A stretch of 64,000 bases of DNA from an actinobacterium SCGC AAA278-I18 (GTDB lineage Bacteria; Actinomycetota; Actinomycetes; Nanopelagicales; Nanopelagicaceae): NCBI GenBank assembly GCA_000378865.1, contig KB900443.1:1-64000 (forward strand), given 5' to 3'. Position numbers and translations under genes: made by a program. Shown one piece after another: positions 15,645 to 25,023 of the stretch (the stretch's first letter is position 1; every line of letters starts with the position of its first letter). A model generated the notes under the pieces. That model was not told the DNA's origin, searched no databases, and saw nothing but the letters and a program-made list of their open reading frames with translations.

Positions 15645-16334
15645 TTAACCGGTATAGCCATAGACACCACGGACCTGATCACGGATTACATGACCACCCT
15701 CTAACTCAATAACCCGCTTACGCATCTGATCGACAATCCCTGAGTCATGGGTTGCCATTACAACAGTTGTGCCCTCTCGATTGATTCGATCTAATAACTT
15801 CATAATTCCTACTGAGGTGGCTGGATCTAGGTTTCCAGTTGGCTCATCTGCAATTAAAATTGTTGGCCGAGAAACATATGCCCTAGCAATGGCAACTCGT
15901 TGTTGCTCACCACCAGATAATTCACTTGGTTTGCGATCACCTTTTTCTTCAAGCCCAACCATCTCTAATACCTCAGGCACCTCACGGCTAATTTGTTTAT
16001 TTGAATAGCCCAATACATGCAAAGTAAAAGCAACATTTTCACTCACAGTTTTATTTGGTAGTAATCTAAAATCTTGAAAGACAGTTCCTACCTGCCGGCG
16101 CAGCTCAGGAACCTTGTGATTAGCTAAGGTATTTAACTCTTTACCCGCCACATGAATTACCCCAGCAGTTGGCCGATCCTCGCGCAATACCAGTCTTAAA
16201 AATGTTGATTTACCAGAGCCAGATAAGCCAACTAAGAAAACAAACTCACCCTTTTTAATCTCAAGATTAACGCCATCAAGGGCAGGCTTTTCCTGCCTTG
16301 GATATAGCTTGGTGACATTCTCAAACCGAATCAA
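15645..16334 (-). CDS. ftsE: Cell-division ATP-binding protein FtsE
   Basis: A 229-residue ABC ATPase pairing with FtsX. Walker [10 protein letters not shown] (about 37-45), Q-loop in [11 protein letters not shown], signature [14 protein letters not shown] and Walker [13 protein letters not shown] are intact. The start is TTG 16334 (reads [12 protein letters not shown], the standard FtsE N-terminus), with AAGGG about 9 nt upstream. The C-terminus ([14 protein letters not shown]) is a typical actinobacterial extension. Upstream, prfB is on the same strand but 124 bp away, so ftsE probably begins the ftsE-ftsX-smpB operon. Confidence 0.96.
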   Translation of the reverse strand: MIRFENVTKLYPRQEKPALDGVNLEIKKGEFVFLVGLSGSGKSTFLRLVLREDRPTAGVIHVAGKELNTLANHKVPELRRQVGTVFQDFRLLPNKTVSENVAFTLHVLGYSNKQISREVPEVLEMVGLEEKGDRKPSELSGGEQQRVAIARAYVSRPTILIADEPTGNLDPATSVGIMKLLDRINREGTTVVMATHDSGIVDQMRKRVIELEGGHVIRDQVRGVYGYTG

Positions 16335-16458
16335 GATCGATGCCCTTCAGTAGATCAATTAGATATCTGATACTAGTTTAGATAAGTAATCACATATCTT
16401 CGGTTATTTACCGCTAATTTCTATAGATAAAGGCTGAGAATTAAGGCTTGATGTGAGA

Positions 16459-17565
16459 TTACTCGCGCTCTTTTCGCCATTTAATACCCGCCTCGATAAA
16501 TCCATCAAGATCACCATCTAAGACTGCAGATGGATTTCCTACTTCAAAATCAGTCCGTAAATCTTTAACCATTTGATATGGGGCAAGTACATAAGATCTC
16601 ATTTGATTTCCCCAAGATCCTGAGTTGTCACCTTTTAATGCATCCATCTTTGCTCGCTCTGCTAATCGACGCCGCTCTAATAACTTTGATTGCAAAACCG
16701 CCATTGCAGTTGCGCGGTTTTGTATTTGTGATCGCTCATTTTGACAGGAGACCACGATGCCAGATGGAATGTGAGTAATTCGAACCGCTGAGTCAGTGGT
16801 GTTAACACCCTGCCCACCAGGACCTGAGGATCGGTAAACATCAACTCTTAAATCCTTCTCCTCTATTTCAATGTGATCACTTTGTTCAACAACTGGCACA
16901 ACCTCAACCCCAGCAAATGAGGTGTGCCGGCGTGATTGAGAATCAAAGGGAGAGATGCGAACTAAGCGGTGAGTTCCTTGTTCAACTGAGAGTCTGCCAT
17001 AGGCATATGGTGCACTAATTCGAAATGTAGTTGATTTAATACCAGCCTCCTCAGCATAGGAGGTTTCTAATACATCAGTTTTATAATTATGGCGTTCACA
17101 AAATCTAAAGTACATCCGCATTAACATCTGCGCCCAGTCAGCAGCCTCTACCCCGCCGGCCTCTGATCTAATTGTCATAAGCGCATCTCGCTCGTCATAC
17201 TCACCACTAAGTAATGTCTGCACCTCAAGATCATTAATTATCTTAGTTAGTTCATCTAACTCTTTATCAATATCTTTAAAGGCTGCTGTCTTATCACTCT
17301 CACTATCGGCAAGCTCAATCATCACCGGTAGATCATTTAGGCGAGAGCGGATGCCATTAATCTTATTTATAGTTGATTGCGCCCTGGATAATTTACTTGT
17401 TATAACCTGAGCGGCAGCTGGATCATCCCAAAGATTTGGTTCACTAGCCTGTTGCTCAAGCTCACTAGCACTAGCAATTAACTTAGGTAGGTTTAATACC
17501 TGCTCAATGGATTTAAGAGTGGTATCGATCTTTGCGATCTCATCTTGATACTCACGGGCGGCCAT
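16459..17565 (-). CDS. prfB: Peptide chain release factor 2
   Basis: Terminates translation at UGA and UAA. 368 residues; the tripeptide anticodon SPF is at 205-207 and the catalytic GGQ at about 250-252 ([16 protein letters not shown]). The frame is continuous from residue 1: no in-frame UGA and no programmed +1 frameshift as in enterobacteria. ATG 17565 lies seven nt after a TATCCT hexamer, so translation is probably leaderless. The gene is 15 bp downstream of the pilin-like operon on the same strand and precedes ftsE, as in mycobacteria. Confidence 0.96.
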   Translation of the reverse strand: MAAREYQDEIAKIDTTLKSIEQVLNLPKLIASASELEQQASEPNLWDDPAAAQVITSKLSRAQSTINKINGIRSRLNDLPVMIELADSESDKTAAFKDIDKELDELTKIINDLEVQTLLSGEYDERDALMTIRSEAGGVEAADWAQMLMRMYFRFCERHNYKTDVLETSYAEEAGIKSTTFRISAPYAYGRLSVEQGTHRLVRISPFDSQSRRHTSFAGVEVVPVVEQSDHIEIEEKDLRVDVYRSSGPGGQGVNTTDSAVRITHIPSGIVVSCQNERSQIQNRATAMAVLQSKLLERRRLAERAKMDALKGDNSGSWGNQMRSYVLAPYQMVKDLRTDFEVGNPSAVLDGDLDGFIEAGIKWRKERE

Positions 17566-17572
17566 AGGCTAG

Positions 17573-17578
17573 AGGATA
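17573..17578 (-). promoter_or_regulatory. Leaderless-type -10 box of prfB
   Basis: TATCCT on the minus strand, followed by seven nt and the prfB ATG; no ribosome site is present. It would uncouple prfB from the pilin-like operon just upstream. Confidence 0.5.
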
Positions 17579-17580
17579 AT

Positions 17581-18051
17581 CTAATTAGCCATGTATGCCG
17601 AACTTGCGCCAACGGTGGTGGTAATCTGCAAATTATCTATCTGGTTAAGGTTAAAAAATGGGATATTAATTGGTAACTGGCCAGAGATTGAAATTTCAGC
17701 CCGCAGCTCATATAGATCACAATCAAATCTTTCTACTCTTATTTGCCGATTAGCTAGTAAGGCTTGGCTTATTAAGTTATGAAACTGCGTATTTGCAGCC
17801 ATGCAATCAAGTGGCACGCGCTTATTGCTACTAAATCTATTTATCTCAGCATAGTAAGTAAGTAGATTTATTGAGTGGGCAGCCTTATTAATTGCTGCCT
17901 CCCCAATATTTGTTAGTTCTTTTTTAGTTGTATATGCAGCTGAGATATTAATTGAGATAAATGATAGAGTTATTGCGATAAGAAAAAACCCAAAAGATAA
18001 AGGGATTAACGAGCCTCGGCTCTTGCCGGTTAACCACTTAATTATCGCCAT
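17581..18051 (-). CDS. TadG/TadE-like pseudopilin (fourth gene of a small pilus operon)
   Basis: A 156-residue protein with a short basic N-terminus (KWLTGKSRG), one hydrophobic segment (about 15-37, LIPLSFGFFLIAITLSFISI) and an extracytoplasmic remainder containing two cysteines (about C83 and C110). The layout matches Tad-pilus TadE/TadG-like minor pilins, often annotated as helicase/secretion neighbourhood TadE-like proteins. It overlaps the preceding gene by 10 bp, so the two are translationally coupled. No assembly ATPase or platform gene is adjacent. Function inferred from architecture and context. Confidence 0.65.
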   Translation of the reverse strand: MAIIKWLTGKSRGSLIPLSFGFFLIAITLSFISINISAAYTTKKELTNIGEAAINKAAHSINLLTYYAEINRFSSNKRVPLDCMAANTQFHNLISQALLANRQIRVERFDCDLYELRAEISISGQLPINIPFFNLNQIDNLQITTTVGASSAYMAN

Positions 18052-18446
18052 AGATCCACAAACTCAGTAGCTGATGCCATAACGGATGAGCCAACTTTGA
18101 TTGTTGCCGTTACCTGATTACCTCTAGAAAAGCATGGGTAGTTTAAACAAGTAATGCTTAGCTCTATTGGTCGATTAATTAATGATTGCGGTGAGAGGGT
18201 GGATTTATAAAGATTAATAACTTGAAAGGCGCGAAGGCTTGCTAACTGATCATCTGGGCTGGTAACAAATGCCCGGACAGATTGTCGGGCAAGGTTTTTA
18301 CTTTCAGTAACAGCAAGTGACTTACTTTGAATAGTTGTAATTAACAATAAAAATACAGTGAAAAAAGGCAGGGTAAATATTAAAAACTCAGCGATTGCTG
18401 AACCCGAATTTGCCTGTCTTAAATATTTAATTACTCTCATCTTCAT
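18042..18446 (-). CDS. TadE-like pseudopilin
   Basis: A 134-residue protein (start ATG 18446 or 18440). The SGSAIAEFLIFTLPFFTVFL segment at about 14-33 is the classic TadE signature: a glycine before the processing site, a glutamate at the +5-like position and a long hydrophobic helix. The remainder is extracytoplasmic with two cysteines. It overlaps the upstream gene by 20 bp and the downstream one by 10 bp, so all four pilin-like genes form one tight operon. TadE proteins are processed by a prepilin peptidase and needed for Flp pilus assembly. Confidence 0.72.
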   Translation of the reverse strand: MKMRVIKYLRQANSGSAIAEFLIFTLPFFTVFLLLITTIQSKSLAVTESKNLARQSVRAFVTSPDDQLASLRAFQVINLYKSTLSPQSLINRPIELSITCLNYPCFSRGNQVTATIKVGSSVMASATEFVDLWR

Positions 18447-18750
18447 CTACTGCAATTGCAATAACTCTCCTTGAGTTAGGGTTTATAAAATCAATAAACT
18501 TAGGTATTAATTTTCGATTTTCAAGTAGCAGTACCGAACCACCACCTAGTAATTGATACCTGCTGTATTGGTCACTACCACCTACGATTGCTGTATTTGC
18601 CAACTCGCCTTGGGATAGATGGGTATCTCTCATTAGATTAAATTGCATAAATACAAGTTGAAACATAATAAGAAATACAAATATTTGGGGCATGATTGTT
18701 AAGAATGACTCAACTGAGCCCAGGCTTTTGCCAAATAAAAGCTTGCGCAA
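18427..18750 (-). CDS. TadE-like minor pilin
   Basis: A 107-residue protein with a basic N-terminus (MRKLLFGKSLGSVESF), where GSVESF resembles the G/xxxxE prepilin site, followed by a hydrophobic helix (about 17-37, LTIMPQIFVFLIMFQLVFMQ) and a small exported domain. Its start directly follows the stop of the preceding pilin gene, and its 3' end overlaps the next gene by 20 bp. It is very probably part of the same pilus or pseudopilus. No family beyond TadE-like is claimed. Confidence 0.62.
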   Translation of the reverse strand: MRKLLFGKSLGSVESFLTIMPQIFVFLIMFQLVFMQFNLMRDTHLSQGELANTAIVGGSDQYSRYQLLGGGSVLLLENRKLIPKFIDFINPNSRRVIAIAVDEDESN

Positions 18751-18963
18751 CTACCTGATACCGCCCATCGCATCTAATGAGTTGCGCAAGATTGTGGTCA
18801 GCTTTGGTGCGGCAATTGACCAGATGCCAGTTACCAAAGCGGTGGTCATTAAAACAACTAATACCCAGCCCGGCACATCACCGCGGCTTTTGGTATTTTT
18901 AAATTGAGATAGCTGATTTCTTAGATAGATAGTAATTTTAAGCAGTTGTGTATTTAATCTCAT
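18751..18963 (-). CDS. Flp-like small pilin
   Basis: A 70-residue protein. After about 27 polar residues come SRGDVPGWVLVVLMTTALVT and GIWSIAAPKL, a single hydrophobic helix. I associate this RGDVPGWVxxxLMT pattern with small Flp-like pilins near tad genes in Actinobacteria. ATG 18963 is preceded by TGGAGAG, a good ribosome site, and the gene heads the four-gene operon. The short length fits a major pilin; the usual Flp motif with Glu then Tyr is not evident. Confidence 0.62.
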   Translation of the reverse strand: MRLNTQLLKITIYLRNQLSQFKNTKSRGDVPGWVLVVLMTTALVTGIWSIAAPKLTTILRNSLDAMGGIR

Positions 18964-19097
18964 AACTCTCCAAGTAGGTAGATAATCTTTGATAACTATA
19001 GATAAATAACTTCAATAGTAAATTACTAGATGCGCTACTTGTGGATATAAAATTGACCCTTTGTAGTAAAAATTTTACAGTTTGCTTTTTTATTTAA

Positions 19098-19730
19098 TTA
19101 TAAAGCTAAAATTACATCTGCCTTACTCTTTGTGGACTCAACTACCTTTGCATTAACCTCATCAGAGCCGTGAGTCCAAGCATAAGCAGACTCTGGGGTT
19201 CTACCATATTTTATGCTGCGGGCCATTAATCTTTCCCACCTTAAATTATCATCAATTTCAATATACCAAGACTCGGTAAGAAAAGAACTTACATCTTGCC
19301 AACCGTGCTTATCAAGTAGTAAGTAATTACCTTCAGTTATAACTAATTTAGTCGCTTTTAACACTACGCCTTCAGCGACGATTGATTCCTCAATCTCGCG
19401 GTGAAAAATCGGAAAGTAAATATCAGATTCTAGATCAAACTTAATACGTTTCATTAATTCTGAAAAACCGGTGGCATCAAATGTATCGAATGCCCCTTTC
19501 CGATCAGAACTTCCATGCTCTGCCAGTAATTTATTGCTTAAGTGATATCCATCCATTGGAACTAAAACTGCTTTATCCTTTGCTAAATTATCTAGCAAAT
19601 AAGATGTGAGAGTTGATTTTCCAGCGCCAGGCTTTCCAACTACACCAATAATAATTCTTTCACTACCTTTTGCCTGTAAATCTCTTATGCGCTTTAGCGC
19701 CTCTTCAACTGTATTTATTACTATCGGCAT
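19098..19730 (-). CDS. P-loop nucleoside/sugar kinase (uridine kinase/PRK-like, FrcK type)
   Basis: A 210-residue P-loop kinase: Walker A GVVGKPGAGKST (about 26-37), substrate loop VPMDGYHLSN, a FPIFHREIEES block and TEGNYLLLD, features of the uridine kinase/pantothenate kinase/phosphoribulokinase superfamily. The GYHLSN and R-x-x-x-PES segments fit the branch often found with sugar utilisation genes, including fructose-related FrcK. It lies downstream of a Gfo/Idh dehydrogenase, rbsD and rbsK on the same strand, so it probably phosphorylates a sugar or nucleoside entering that pathway. The substrate is unknown. Confidence 0.75.
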   Translation of the reverse strand: MPIVINTVEEALKRIRDLQAKGSERIIIGVVGKPGAGKSTLTSYLLDNLAKDKAVLVPMDGYHLSNKLLAEHGSSDRKGAFDTFDATGFSELMKRIKFDLESDIYFPIFHREIEESIVAEGVVLKATKLVITEGNYLLLDKHGWQDVSSFLTESWYIEIDDNLRWERLMARSIKYGRTPESAYAWTHGSDEVNAKVVESTKSKADVILAL

Positions 19731-19764
19731 CTTTTAACTTATCTATTAGGGTAGAAACTTATGA

Positions 19765-20760
19765 TCATTTATTTTGTGGTTTAATCGAAGAAATGCCTAG
19801 TGCACAGACCTCATTTGCAATGAGTGCATCCTCAACAGTTGCAAGATCTGGATTTACAATTCCAGTTTTTACCTCTTGGATCCACGCCTTTAACTCTTCA
19901 ATATAGGAAGGTTCAAAACGAACCATCCAGTTATTAGCCATTTTTCCACCTTTGGTTGCGCCACCAACCCCGTTTACTTGAGTAATTACATCCCCATGAG
20001 TGCCGATTTGAATCGAACCTTTTTCACATACAACTTCAACCCGACAATCAAATCCATAATTATTAAAGGCAACTACATCTCCAACCATTGTTACACCGCT
20101 TTTAAGGCGGCCAATGATTATTAGTGGATCAGCTAACCCATCAGGTGAAAGGGAGGAACGTTTTGGATAAAAGCTTTGAATTGATTCCCACTCATCTTTA
20201 AATAACCATCGGTAAATATCAAAGTCATGGATTGCAATATTTGTAAATAGCCCGGTAGTGGTTGCCCCAGTAGATGCAACATTTCGGGTTACAGTTCTAA
20301 AGAATGTAGGAGGACCAAAATCTCCGGTTGCCATAAGTCGGCGCACTTCTTGATAGCTAGGATCAAAGCGGCGCATAAAACCAAAATTAATCATCTTCTT
20401 ACCAACTCGTTCTTGGTAGGTGCGAATCTCAGCGGAGATCATTCGTGCATCTTCTAGGGTTGTAGCAATTGGCTTTTCACACAAGATTTGTTTTCCAGAA
20501 GCAATTGCTAACCTTAAATGTGGTACATGCAACGGATCTGGGGATGCAATTATTATGGCATCGACCCGGGAATCATTCATTAACTCCGCTGGGTCAGCGG
20601 TTGAAAAAAGAACAGTTCCAAGCTCTGCTGATAAATCAGCAATCTTCTTTGGATCTATGTCAGAGAGTGCAACAACTGTGGCATCGCTTACATGCTCTTT
20701 GATAAATCTTGCGTGCCCAGCACCCATTACGCCAGTGCCAATAACTCCAACTTTAATCAT
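19765..20760 (-). CDS. Gfo/Idh/MocA-family oxidoreductase (inositol dehydrogenase-like)
   Basis: A 331-residue NAD(P)-dependent dehydrogenase. N-terminal Rossmann motif VGVIGTGVMGAGHARFI (about 4-20), the family EKP motif in LCEKPIATTLEDA (about 96) and a C-terminal alpha/beta substrate domain with AIHDFDIYRWL, where His and Asp fit the catalytic pair. Such enzymes oxidise myo-inositol, scyllo-inositol or other sugars. It sits 8 bp after rbsD, within a sugar operon (rbsK, rbsD, this gene, kinase). The mmsA-type gene nearby also functions in inositol degradation (IolA), but no other iol gene is visible, so inositol is only one option. Confidence 0.82.
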   Translation of the reverse strand: MIKVGVIGTGVMGAGHARFIKEHVSDATVVALSDIDPKKIADLSAELGTVLFSTADPAELMNDSRVDAIIIASPDPLHVPHLRLAIASGKQILCEKPIATTLEDARMISAEIRTYQERVGKKMINFGFMRRFDPSYQEVRRLMATGDFGPPTFFRTVTRNVASTGATTTGLFTNIAIHDFDIYRWLFKDEWESIQSFYPKRSSLSPDGLADPLIIIGRLKSGVTMVGDVVAFNNYGFDCRVEVVCEKGSIQIGTHGDVITQVNGVGGATKGGKMANNWMVRFEPSYIEELKAWIQEVKTGIVNPDLATVEDALIANEVCALGISSIKPQNK

Positions 20761-20767
20761 TATCTCA

Positions 20768-21157
20768 TCACCCCGATTTTAAAATCACACTGCTATATGG
20801 AACAGCGTCCCCAGTATGGATTATTGCAAGAGATTGTCCGACCTTAATCTTAAACTCCTCATGCGGGATCAAAATAGTTGGAATATTCTCATAATGTTTC
20901 TTATATGAAGCAACTGTTTTTGCATCAACTTTTTCAGAAAACTCATTAGCCAAATAAAGTCCGGTTAAATCTAGTAATGGCAAAATTGCATCTAAAACAT
21001 CAGGAATAGTTGGAAATCCTTTTATCAATGCAAGGTCAATAAGTTCAACTCCTGGATAACTTGGAAATGGTCCATCCACAATCGCTAATGTATTTACATG
21101 TCGAAAACGGGCAAGTGCTGAGGCTAGTTGCCCATTAATAATTCCATTTTTCAACAT
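20768..21157 (-). CDS. rbsD: D-ribose pyranase
   Basis: A 129-residue RbsD/FucU-family protein that interconverts pyranose and furanose forms of ribose. Diagnostic residues: the N-terminal LKNGIINGQLASALARFRH with the catalytic-type His, IVDGPFPSYPGVELIDLAL in the centre and the C-terminal VPYSSVILKSG. The start overlaps the rbsK stop by one base, so the two genes are coupled; together they feed ribose 5-phosphate into central metabolism. No ribose transporter is in the window. Confidence 0.9.
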   Translation of the reverse strand: MLKNGIINGQLASALARFRHVNTLAIVDGPFPSYPGVELIDLALIKGFPTIPDVLDAILPLLDLTGLYLANEFSEKVDAKTVASYKKHYENIPTILIPHEEFKIKVGQSLAIIHTGDAVPYSSVILKSG

Positions 21158-22080
21158 TAAATTTCCTTCTGCGATTGGATTAATAATGATATCTGCTCGC
21201 GCGTTGGTAAGGAAGGTGTTGCCCCAACACTTTGTACTGAAAGGGCGCCCGCGGCGCAGGCAAAGCGAATTGCAGAATCTAAATCAACTCCTTCACTAAT
21301 TGCAACAGCAAGGGCACCACAAAAAGCATCTCCTGCAGCGGTGGTATCAACAGGTGAGACCTTAAATGCCTTAAAAACTGATTTACTATCGGTAACTATT
21401 AAAACAGCACCCTCTTCACCTCTTGTAATTAATACTGAATTTACACCTTGGTCAATTAACATTTTACCGGCAGCTGCCGCACTCTCAACATCAACAACCT
21501 TAATGCCAGTTAAAAACTCAGCTTCAAATTGATTTGGTACTAATAAATCAGTGACGCTTAAAAACTCCTTGGAAAGATTAGTTGCAGGGGCTGGATTTAA
21601 TATATTATAAAAACCCCTAGCTTTTGCGCTCTTAAAAATACTTTCAAGTTCAGATATTGGACTTTCAAGTTGTGCTAAAAGTATCTTTTTATCACTAATA
21701 CTGTTTAATAATTCTTCAGTTACAGACTCTGCTTTTAGCTCAGCATTAGCACCTGAAATAACAATAATTCTATTTTCTCCTTTTTTATCTACCTCAATTA
21801 CTGCAGTACCGCAGAAACCAGATATTTCCTTAACATGATCATGATTAATTTTTTCCTTAACTAAAACTTCCCGTAGCGTGGTTGAGTTTGCATCATTTCC
21901 TAATACACCAACCATGGTTACTTCTCCGCCGGAGCGGGCAGCAGCAACTGCTTGGTTTAAACCTTTCCCACCAGAAAATATTTCAAGGCGATCGCCTAAA
22001 ACTGTTTCACCTGGCAGTGGCATCCGCTCTAGATAGGTAACAATATCTATATTAAGACTTCCAACAACTAAGACGCCCAT
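21157..22080 (-). CDS. rbsK: Ribokinase (PfkB family)
   Basis: A 307-residue kinase phosphorylating ribose at O5. It shows the N-terminal GSLNIDIVTYLERMPLPGET, the sugar-binding GGKGLNQAVAAAR (PfkB signature 1) and the C-terminal DTTAAGDAFCGALAVA with the catalytic Asp (signature 2). Length and motifs are standard for RbsK. It is the first gene of the rbsK-rbsD-dehydrogenase-kinase set, starting 13 bp after the upstream aminotransferase stop, so it may even belong to a longer operon beginning there. Confidence 0.92.
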   Translation of the reverse strand: MGVLVVGSLNIDIVTYLERMPLPGETVLGDRLEIFSGGKGLNQAVAAARSGGEVTMVGVLGNDANSTTLREVLVKEKINHDHVKEISGFCGTAVIEVDKKGENRIIVISGANAELKAESVTEELLNSISDKKILLAQLESPISELESIFKSAKARGFYNILNPAPATNLSKEFLSVTDLLVPNQFEAEFLTGIKVVDVESAAAAGKMLIDQGVNSVLITRGEEGAVLIVTDSKSVFKAFKVSPVDTTAAGDAFCGALAVAISEGVDLDSAIRFACAAGALSVQSVGATPSLPTREQISLLIQSQKEI

Positions 22081-22092
22081 ACAGTATTTAAA

Positions 22093-23430
22093 CTACATAC
22101 CAACATCTGTAAGTGACTTAGATAGTAATTCCAAACCTAATTTTGTATCTGCTTCAGAGATATTACATGGTGGAACCATATGGATTCGATTGAAATTATT
22201 AAATGGCATTAAGCCATTTTTCTTACAAGCTGCCACAATCTCATTCATCTTTGGGCTAGAGGCGCCATATGGTGCAAGTGGCTCTCGTGTTTTACGATCT
22301 GTGACCATGTCAATTCCCCAGAAAACACCAGCACCACGAATGTCACCTATTACTTGGTGTTTTTTAGCTAACTCATGAAGGCCTGGTCCGAGAATTTTCT
22401 CACCAATACTTGCAGCATTTTCAACCATCTTCTCACTCTTCATAACATCGATTGTGGCAACCGCGGTTGCGCAAGCAAGTGGGTGGCCAGAGTAGGTAAG
22501 TCCACCTGGAAATACTCGCTCATCAAAGCTTTTAGAAATTGGTTCAGATATAACTACGCCGCCTAATGGAACATAACCAGAGGTAACACCTTTAGCAAAA
22601 ACAATTAAATCTGGCGTAGATTTTGAGTGTTGATAGCCAAACCATTTACCAGTTCGCCCAAAACCTGACATAACCTCATCAGATATCCAAAGAATTCCAT
22701 ACTTATCACATAGTGCGCGCAAGCCATCAAGATAACCTGCTGGTGGCATTAATACGCCGGCAGTTCCAGGAACACCCTCTATTAATATCGCAGCAATAGT
22801 TTTTGGTCCTTCAAAAATAATTGTTTGCTCAAGGTGCTCAAGTGCACGTTGTGACTCCTCTGCCTCATTTGTTGCCCAAAAAGCAGAGCGATAAAGATAT
22901 GGCCCCCAAAAATGCACATGGCCAAAAGCAAACTCATTTGGAAAACGTCTTGGATCTCCAGTTGCATTAATTGCAGAGCCGGTATTGCCGTGATAAGAGC
23001 GGTATGTGGAGAGAATTTTATGTCTATTGCTATGAAGTCTGGCCATTCTTACTGCGTTTTCAATTCCATCTGCCCCAGCATTTGTAAAGAAGACCTTTTT
23101 AAAGTTATCACCAGATATTTCAAGAATCCGCTTTGCTGCTTCATTGCGCGCCTCATTGGCATGTTGTGGCGCAATTGTGGTGAGAATATCTGCTTGCTCT
23201 TTAATGGCAGCGATAACCTTTGGATGTTGATGGCCAATATTTGTAAAGACTAATTGGCAGGAAAAATCTAAATACTTTTTACCAGTGAAATCCCAAAAGT
23301 ATGAGCCGGCGCCACCTGCGATTGCCATTGGAGTGATCTGGGCTTGAGCAGACCAGGAGTGAAAAATATTAGCCCGATCATCAGCAAATACCTTCGCTGC
23401 CTTATCTGGATTATTTTCTGGGCTATTCAA
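22093..23430 (-). CDS. Class-III omega-aminotransferase
   Basis: About 445 residues, PLP-dependent fold type I. Features: the WDFTGKKYLDFSCQLVFTNI N-terminal region, FFTNAGADGIENAVRMARL (phosphate loop), ILIEGVPGTAG, WISDEVMSGFGRTGKW and the PLP lysine in VFAKGVTSGYVPLGG. The closest types are omega-amino acid:pyruvate (beta-alanine, taurine or GABA) transaminases. TTG 23430 is chosen because AAGGAG lies 5 nt upstream; the frame is open to GTG 23472. It is divergent from mmsA, whose product would take malonate semialdehyde made from beta-alanine. That pairing suggests beta-alanine or aminoisobutyrate breakdown (inference). Confidence 0.85.
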   Translation of the reverse strand: MNSPENNPDKAAKVFADDRANIFHSWSAQAQITPMAIAGGAGSYFWDFTGKKYLDFSCQLVFTNIGHQHPKVIAAIKEQADILTTIAPQHANEARNEAAKRILEISGDNFKKVFFTNAGADGIENAVRMARLHSNRHKILSTYRSYHGNTGSAINATGDPRRFPNEFAFGHVHFWGPYLYRSAFWATNEAEESQRALEHLEQTIIFEGPKTIAAILIEGVPGTAGVLMPPAGYLDGLRALCDKYGILWISDEVMSGFGRTGKWFGYQHSKSTPDLIVFAKGVTSGYVPLGGVVISEPISKSFDERVFPGGLTYSGHPLACATAVATIDVMKSEKMVENAASIGEKILGPGLHELAKKHQVIGDIRGAGVFWGIDMVTDRKTREPLAPYGASSPKMNEIVAACKKNGLMPFNNFNRIHMVPPCNISEADTKLGLELLSKSLTDVGM

Positions 23431-23524
23431 CACACTCTCCTTTCCCTTGCTCCATGTGGCCAATCTAATCACCTATGCGAGTTTTTTGGTAGTAAGTCCA
23501 GTAGAGAGGTGAGTAAACCTGAAG

Positions 23525-23530
23525 TATTGT
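23525..23530 (+). promoter_or_regulatory. Leaderless-type -10 box of mmsA
   Basis: TATTGT, six bases (ACAGAT), then ATG 23537; no ribosome site is present. The divergent aminotransferase starts about 107 bp away, so the region controls both genes. Confidence 0.55.
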
Positions 23531-23536
23531 ACAGAT

Positions 23537-25021
23537 ATGAAAATTGTCTCACATTGGATCAACGGCGCGATTTCGCAGAGTAAATCAGAGCGCAGCGGTG
23601 AGATATTTAATCCTGCAACTGGAAAAGTTTCTGGAAATGTTAATTTTGCAACTACTGCAACTGTAGATGAGGTTGTTAATGTCGCCAGTAAAGCATTTGA
23701 ACAGTGGCGCCACAGCTCACTTACCAAGCGAACTCAGGTGCTATTTGCCTTTCGCGAATTAGTAAATCAAAATAAAGAAAAGTTAGCAGCAATAATTACT
23801 GAGGAGCATGGAAAAGTATTAAGTGATGCCCTCGGTGAAGTAACTCGCGGACTTGAGGTAGTGGAGTTTGCCTGTGGAATCCCCCACCTGTTAAAGGGTG
23901 GATTTTCTGAAGAGGTCTCAACCGGCGTTGATGTTTACTCCATTAGGCAACCACTTGGAGCTGTTGCCATTATTTCTCCATTTAATTTTCCGGCAATGGT
24001 GCCGATGTGGTTTTTCCCAATTGCAATCGCATGTGGAAATACGGTAATTGTTAAGCCATCTGAGAAAGATCCAAGTGCAATCATGTTAATCGCACAGCTT
24101 TGGAAAGAGGCCGGATTACCTGATGGCGTATTTAATGTTGTACATGGTGACAAGGTAGCTGTTGATGCTTTGCTTACGCATTCAGGAGTTAAGTCAATTT
24201 CATTTGTCGGATCAACACCGATTGCTAAATATGTTTATGAGAATGGCACAAAATCTGGCAAGCGGGTGCAGGCATTAGGTGGGGCAAAAAACCACATGAT
24301 TGTTTTGCCAGATGCTGATTTAGATCTTGCCGCCGATGCTGCGATTAATGCTGGCTTTGGCTCAGCTGGTGAGCGGTGCATGGCAATCTCAGCAATTGTT
24401 GCAGTTGAACCAATTGCAGATAAATTAATTGAGAAGATTAAAGAGCGAGCTTTAAAGATTAAAACTGGTGATGGCACAAAAGGTGCTGATATGGGCCCTC
24501 TTGTTACCAAAGTTCACCGTGACAAAGTTGCTGCATATATCGGAGCTGGTGAAAAAGAGGGCGCCAAAATTGTTTTTGATGGTCGAGATGTAAAGGTTGA
24601 TGGCGAAGGTTTCTGGCTTGGACCAACCTTGTTTGATAATGTAAAACCAAATATGAGTATCTACTTAGAGGAGATATTTGGCCCAGTCTTAAGTGTTATT
24701 CGAGTTAAGAGTTATGACGAAGCTCTAAAACTAGTAAATGACCATCAATATGGAAATGGCACTGCGATATTCACCAATGATGGTGGAGCAGCTAGACGTT
24801 TTCAAAATGAGGTTGAGGTTGGAATGGTTGGTATAAATGTGCCGATCCCAGTACCAATGGCTTACTTCTCATTTGGTGGCTGGAAGAACTCATTATTTGG
24901 TGACTCTCATGCACATGGAACTGAAGGTGTTCACTTCTTTACTAGAGGAAAGGTTGTTACCTCTCGCTGGTTAGATCCTAGCCATGGTGGTATTAATTTA
25001 GGCTTTCCACAAAATACTTAA
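23537..25021 (+). CDS. mmsA: CoA-acylating methylmalonate/malonate semialdehyde dehydrogenase
   Basis: A 494-residue aldehyde dehydrogenase superfamily member converting methylmalonate semialdehyde to propionyl-CoA, or malonate semialdehyde to acetyl-CoA, with NAD and CoA. The family-typical FNFPAMVPMWFFPIAIACGN and KPSEKDPSA are present. The catalytic cysteine lies in GSAGERCMAIS, and ALGGAKNHMIVLPDAD shows the MmsA-specific absence of the usual general-base glutamate. It acts in valine, thymine, beta-alanine and inositol breakdown. It is flanked by two class-III aminotransferases; the downstream one is convergent and only 2 bp away. Confidence 0.92.
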   Translation: MKIVSHWINGAISQSKSERSGEIFNPATGKVSGNVNFATTATVDEVVNVASKAFEQWRHSSLTKRTQVLFAFRELVNQNKEKLAAIITEEHGKVLSDALGEVTRGLEVVEFACGIPHLLKGGFSEEVSTGVDVYSIRQPLGAVAIISPFNFPAMVPMWFFPIAIACGNTVIVKPSEKDPSAIMLIAQLWKEAGLPDGVFNVVHGDKVAVDALLTHSGVKSISFVGSTPIAKYVYENGTKSGKRVQALGGAKNHMIVLPDADLDLAADAAINAGFGSAGERCMAISAIVAVEPIADKLIEKIKERALKIKTGDGTKGADMGPLVTKVHRDKVAAYIGAGEKEGAKIVFDGRDVKVDGEGFWLGPTLFDNVKPNMSIYLEEIFGPVLSVIRVKSYDEALKLVNDHQYGNGTAIFTNDGGAARRFQNEVEVGMVGINVPIPVPMAYFSFGGWKNSLFGDSHAHGTEGVHFFTRGKVVTSRWLDPSHGGINLGFPQNT

Positions 25022-25023
25022 AA

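Noticed and set aside
16459-17565. Programmed frameshift in prfB
   Set aside because: The frame is uninterrupted from ATG to stop, with no in-frame TGA near codon 26.
22912-23253. 113-codon plus-strand frame inside the aminotransferase
   Set aside because: It lies wholly within a well-supported gene on the other strand and shows no recognisable domain.
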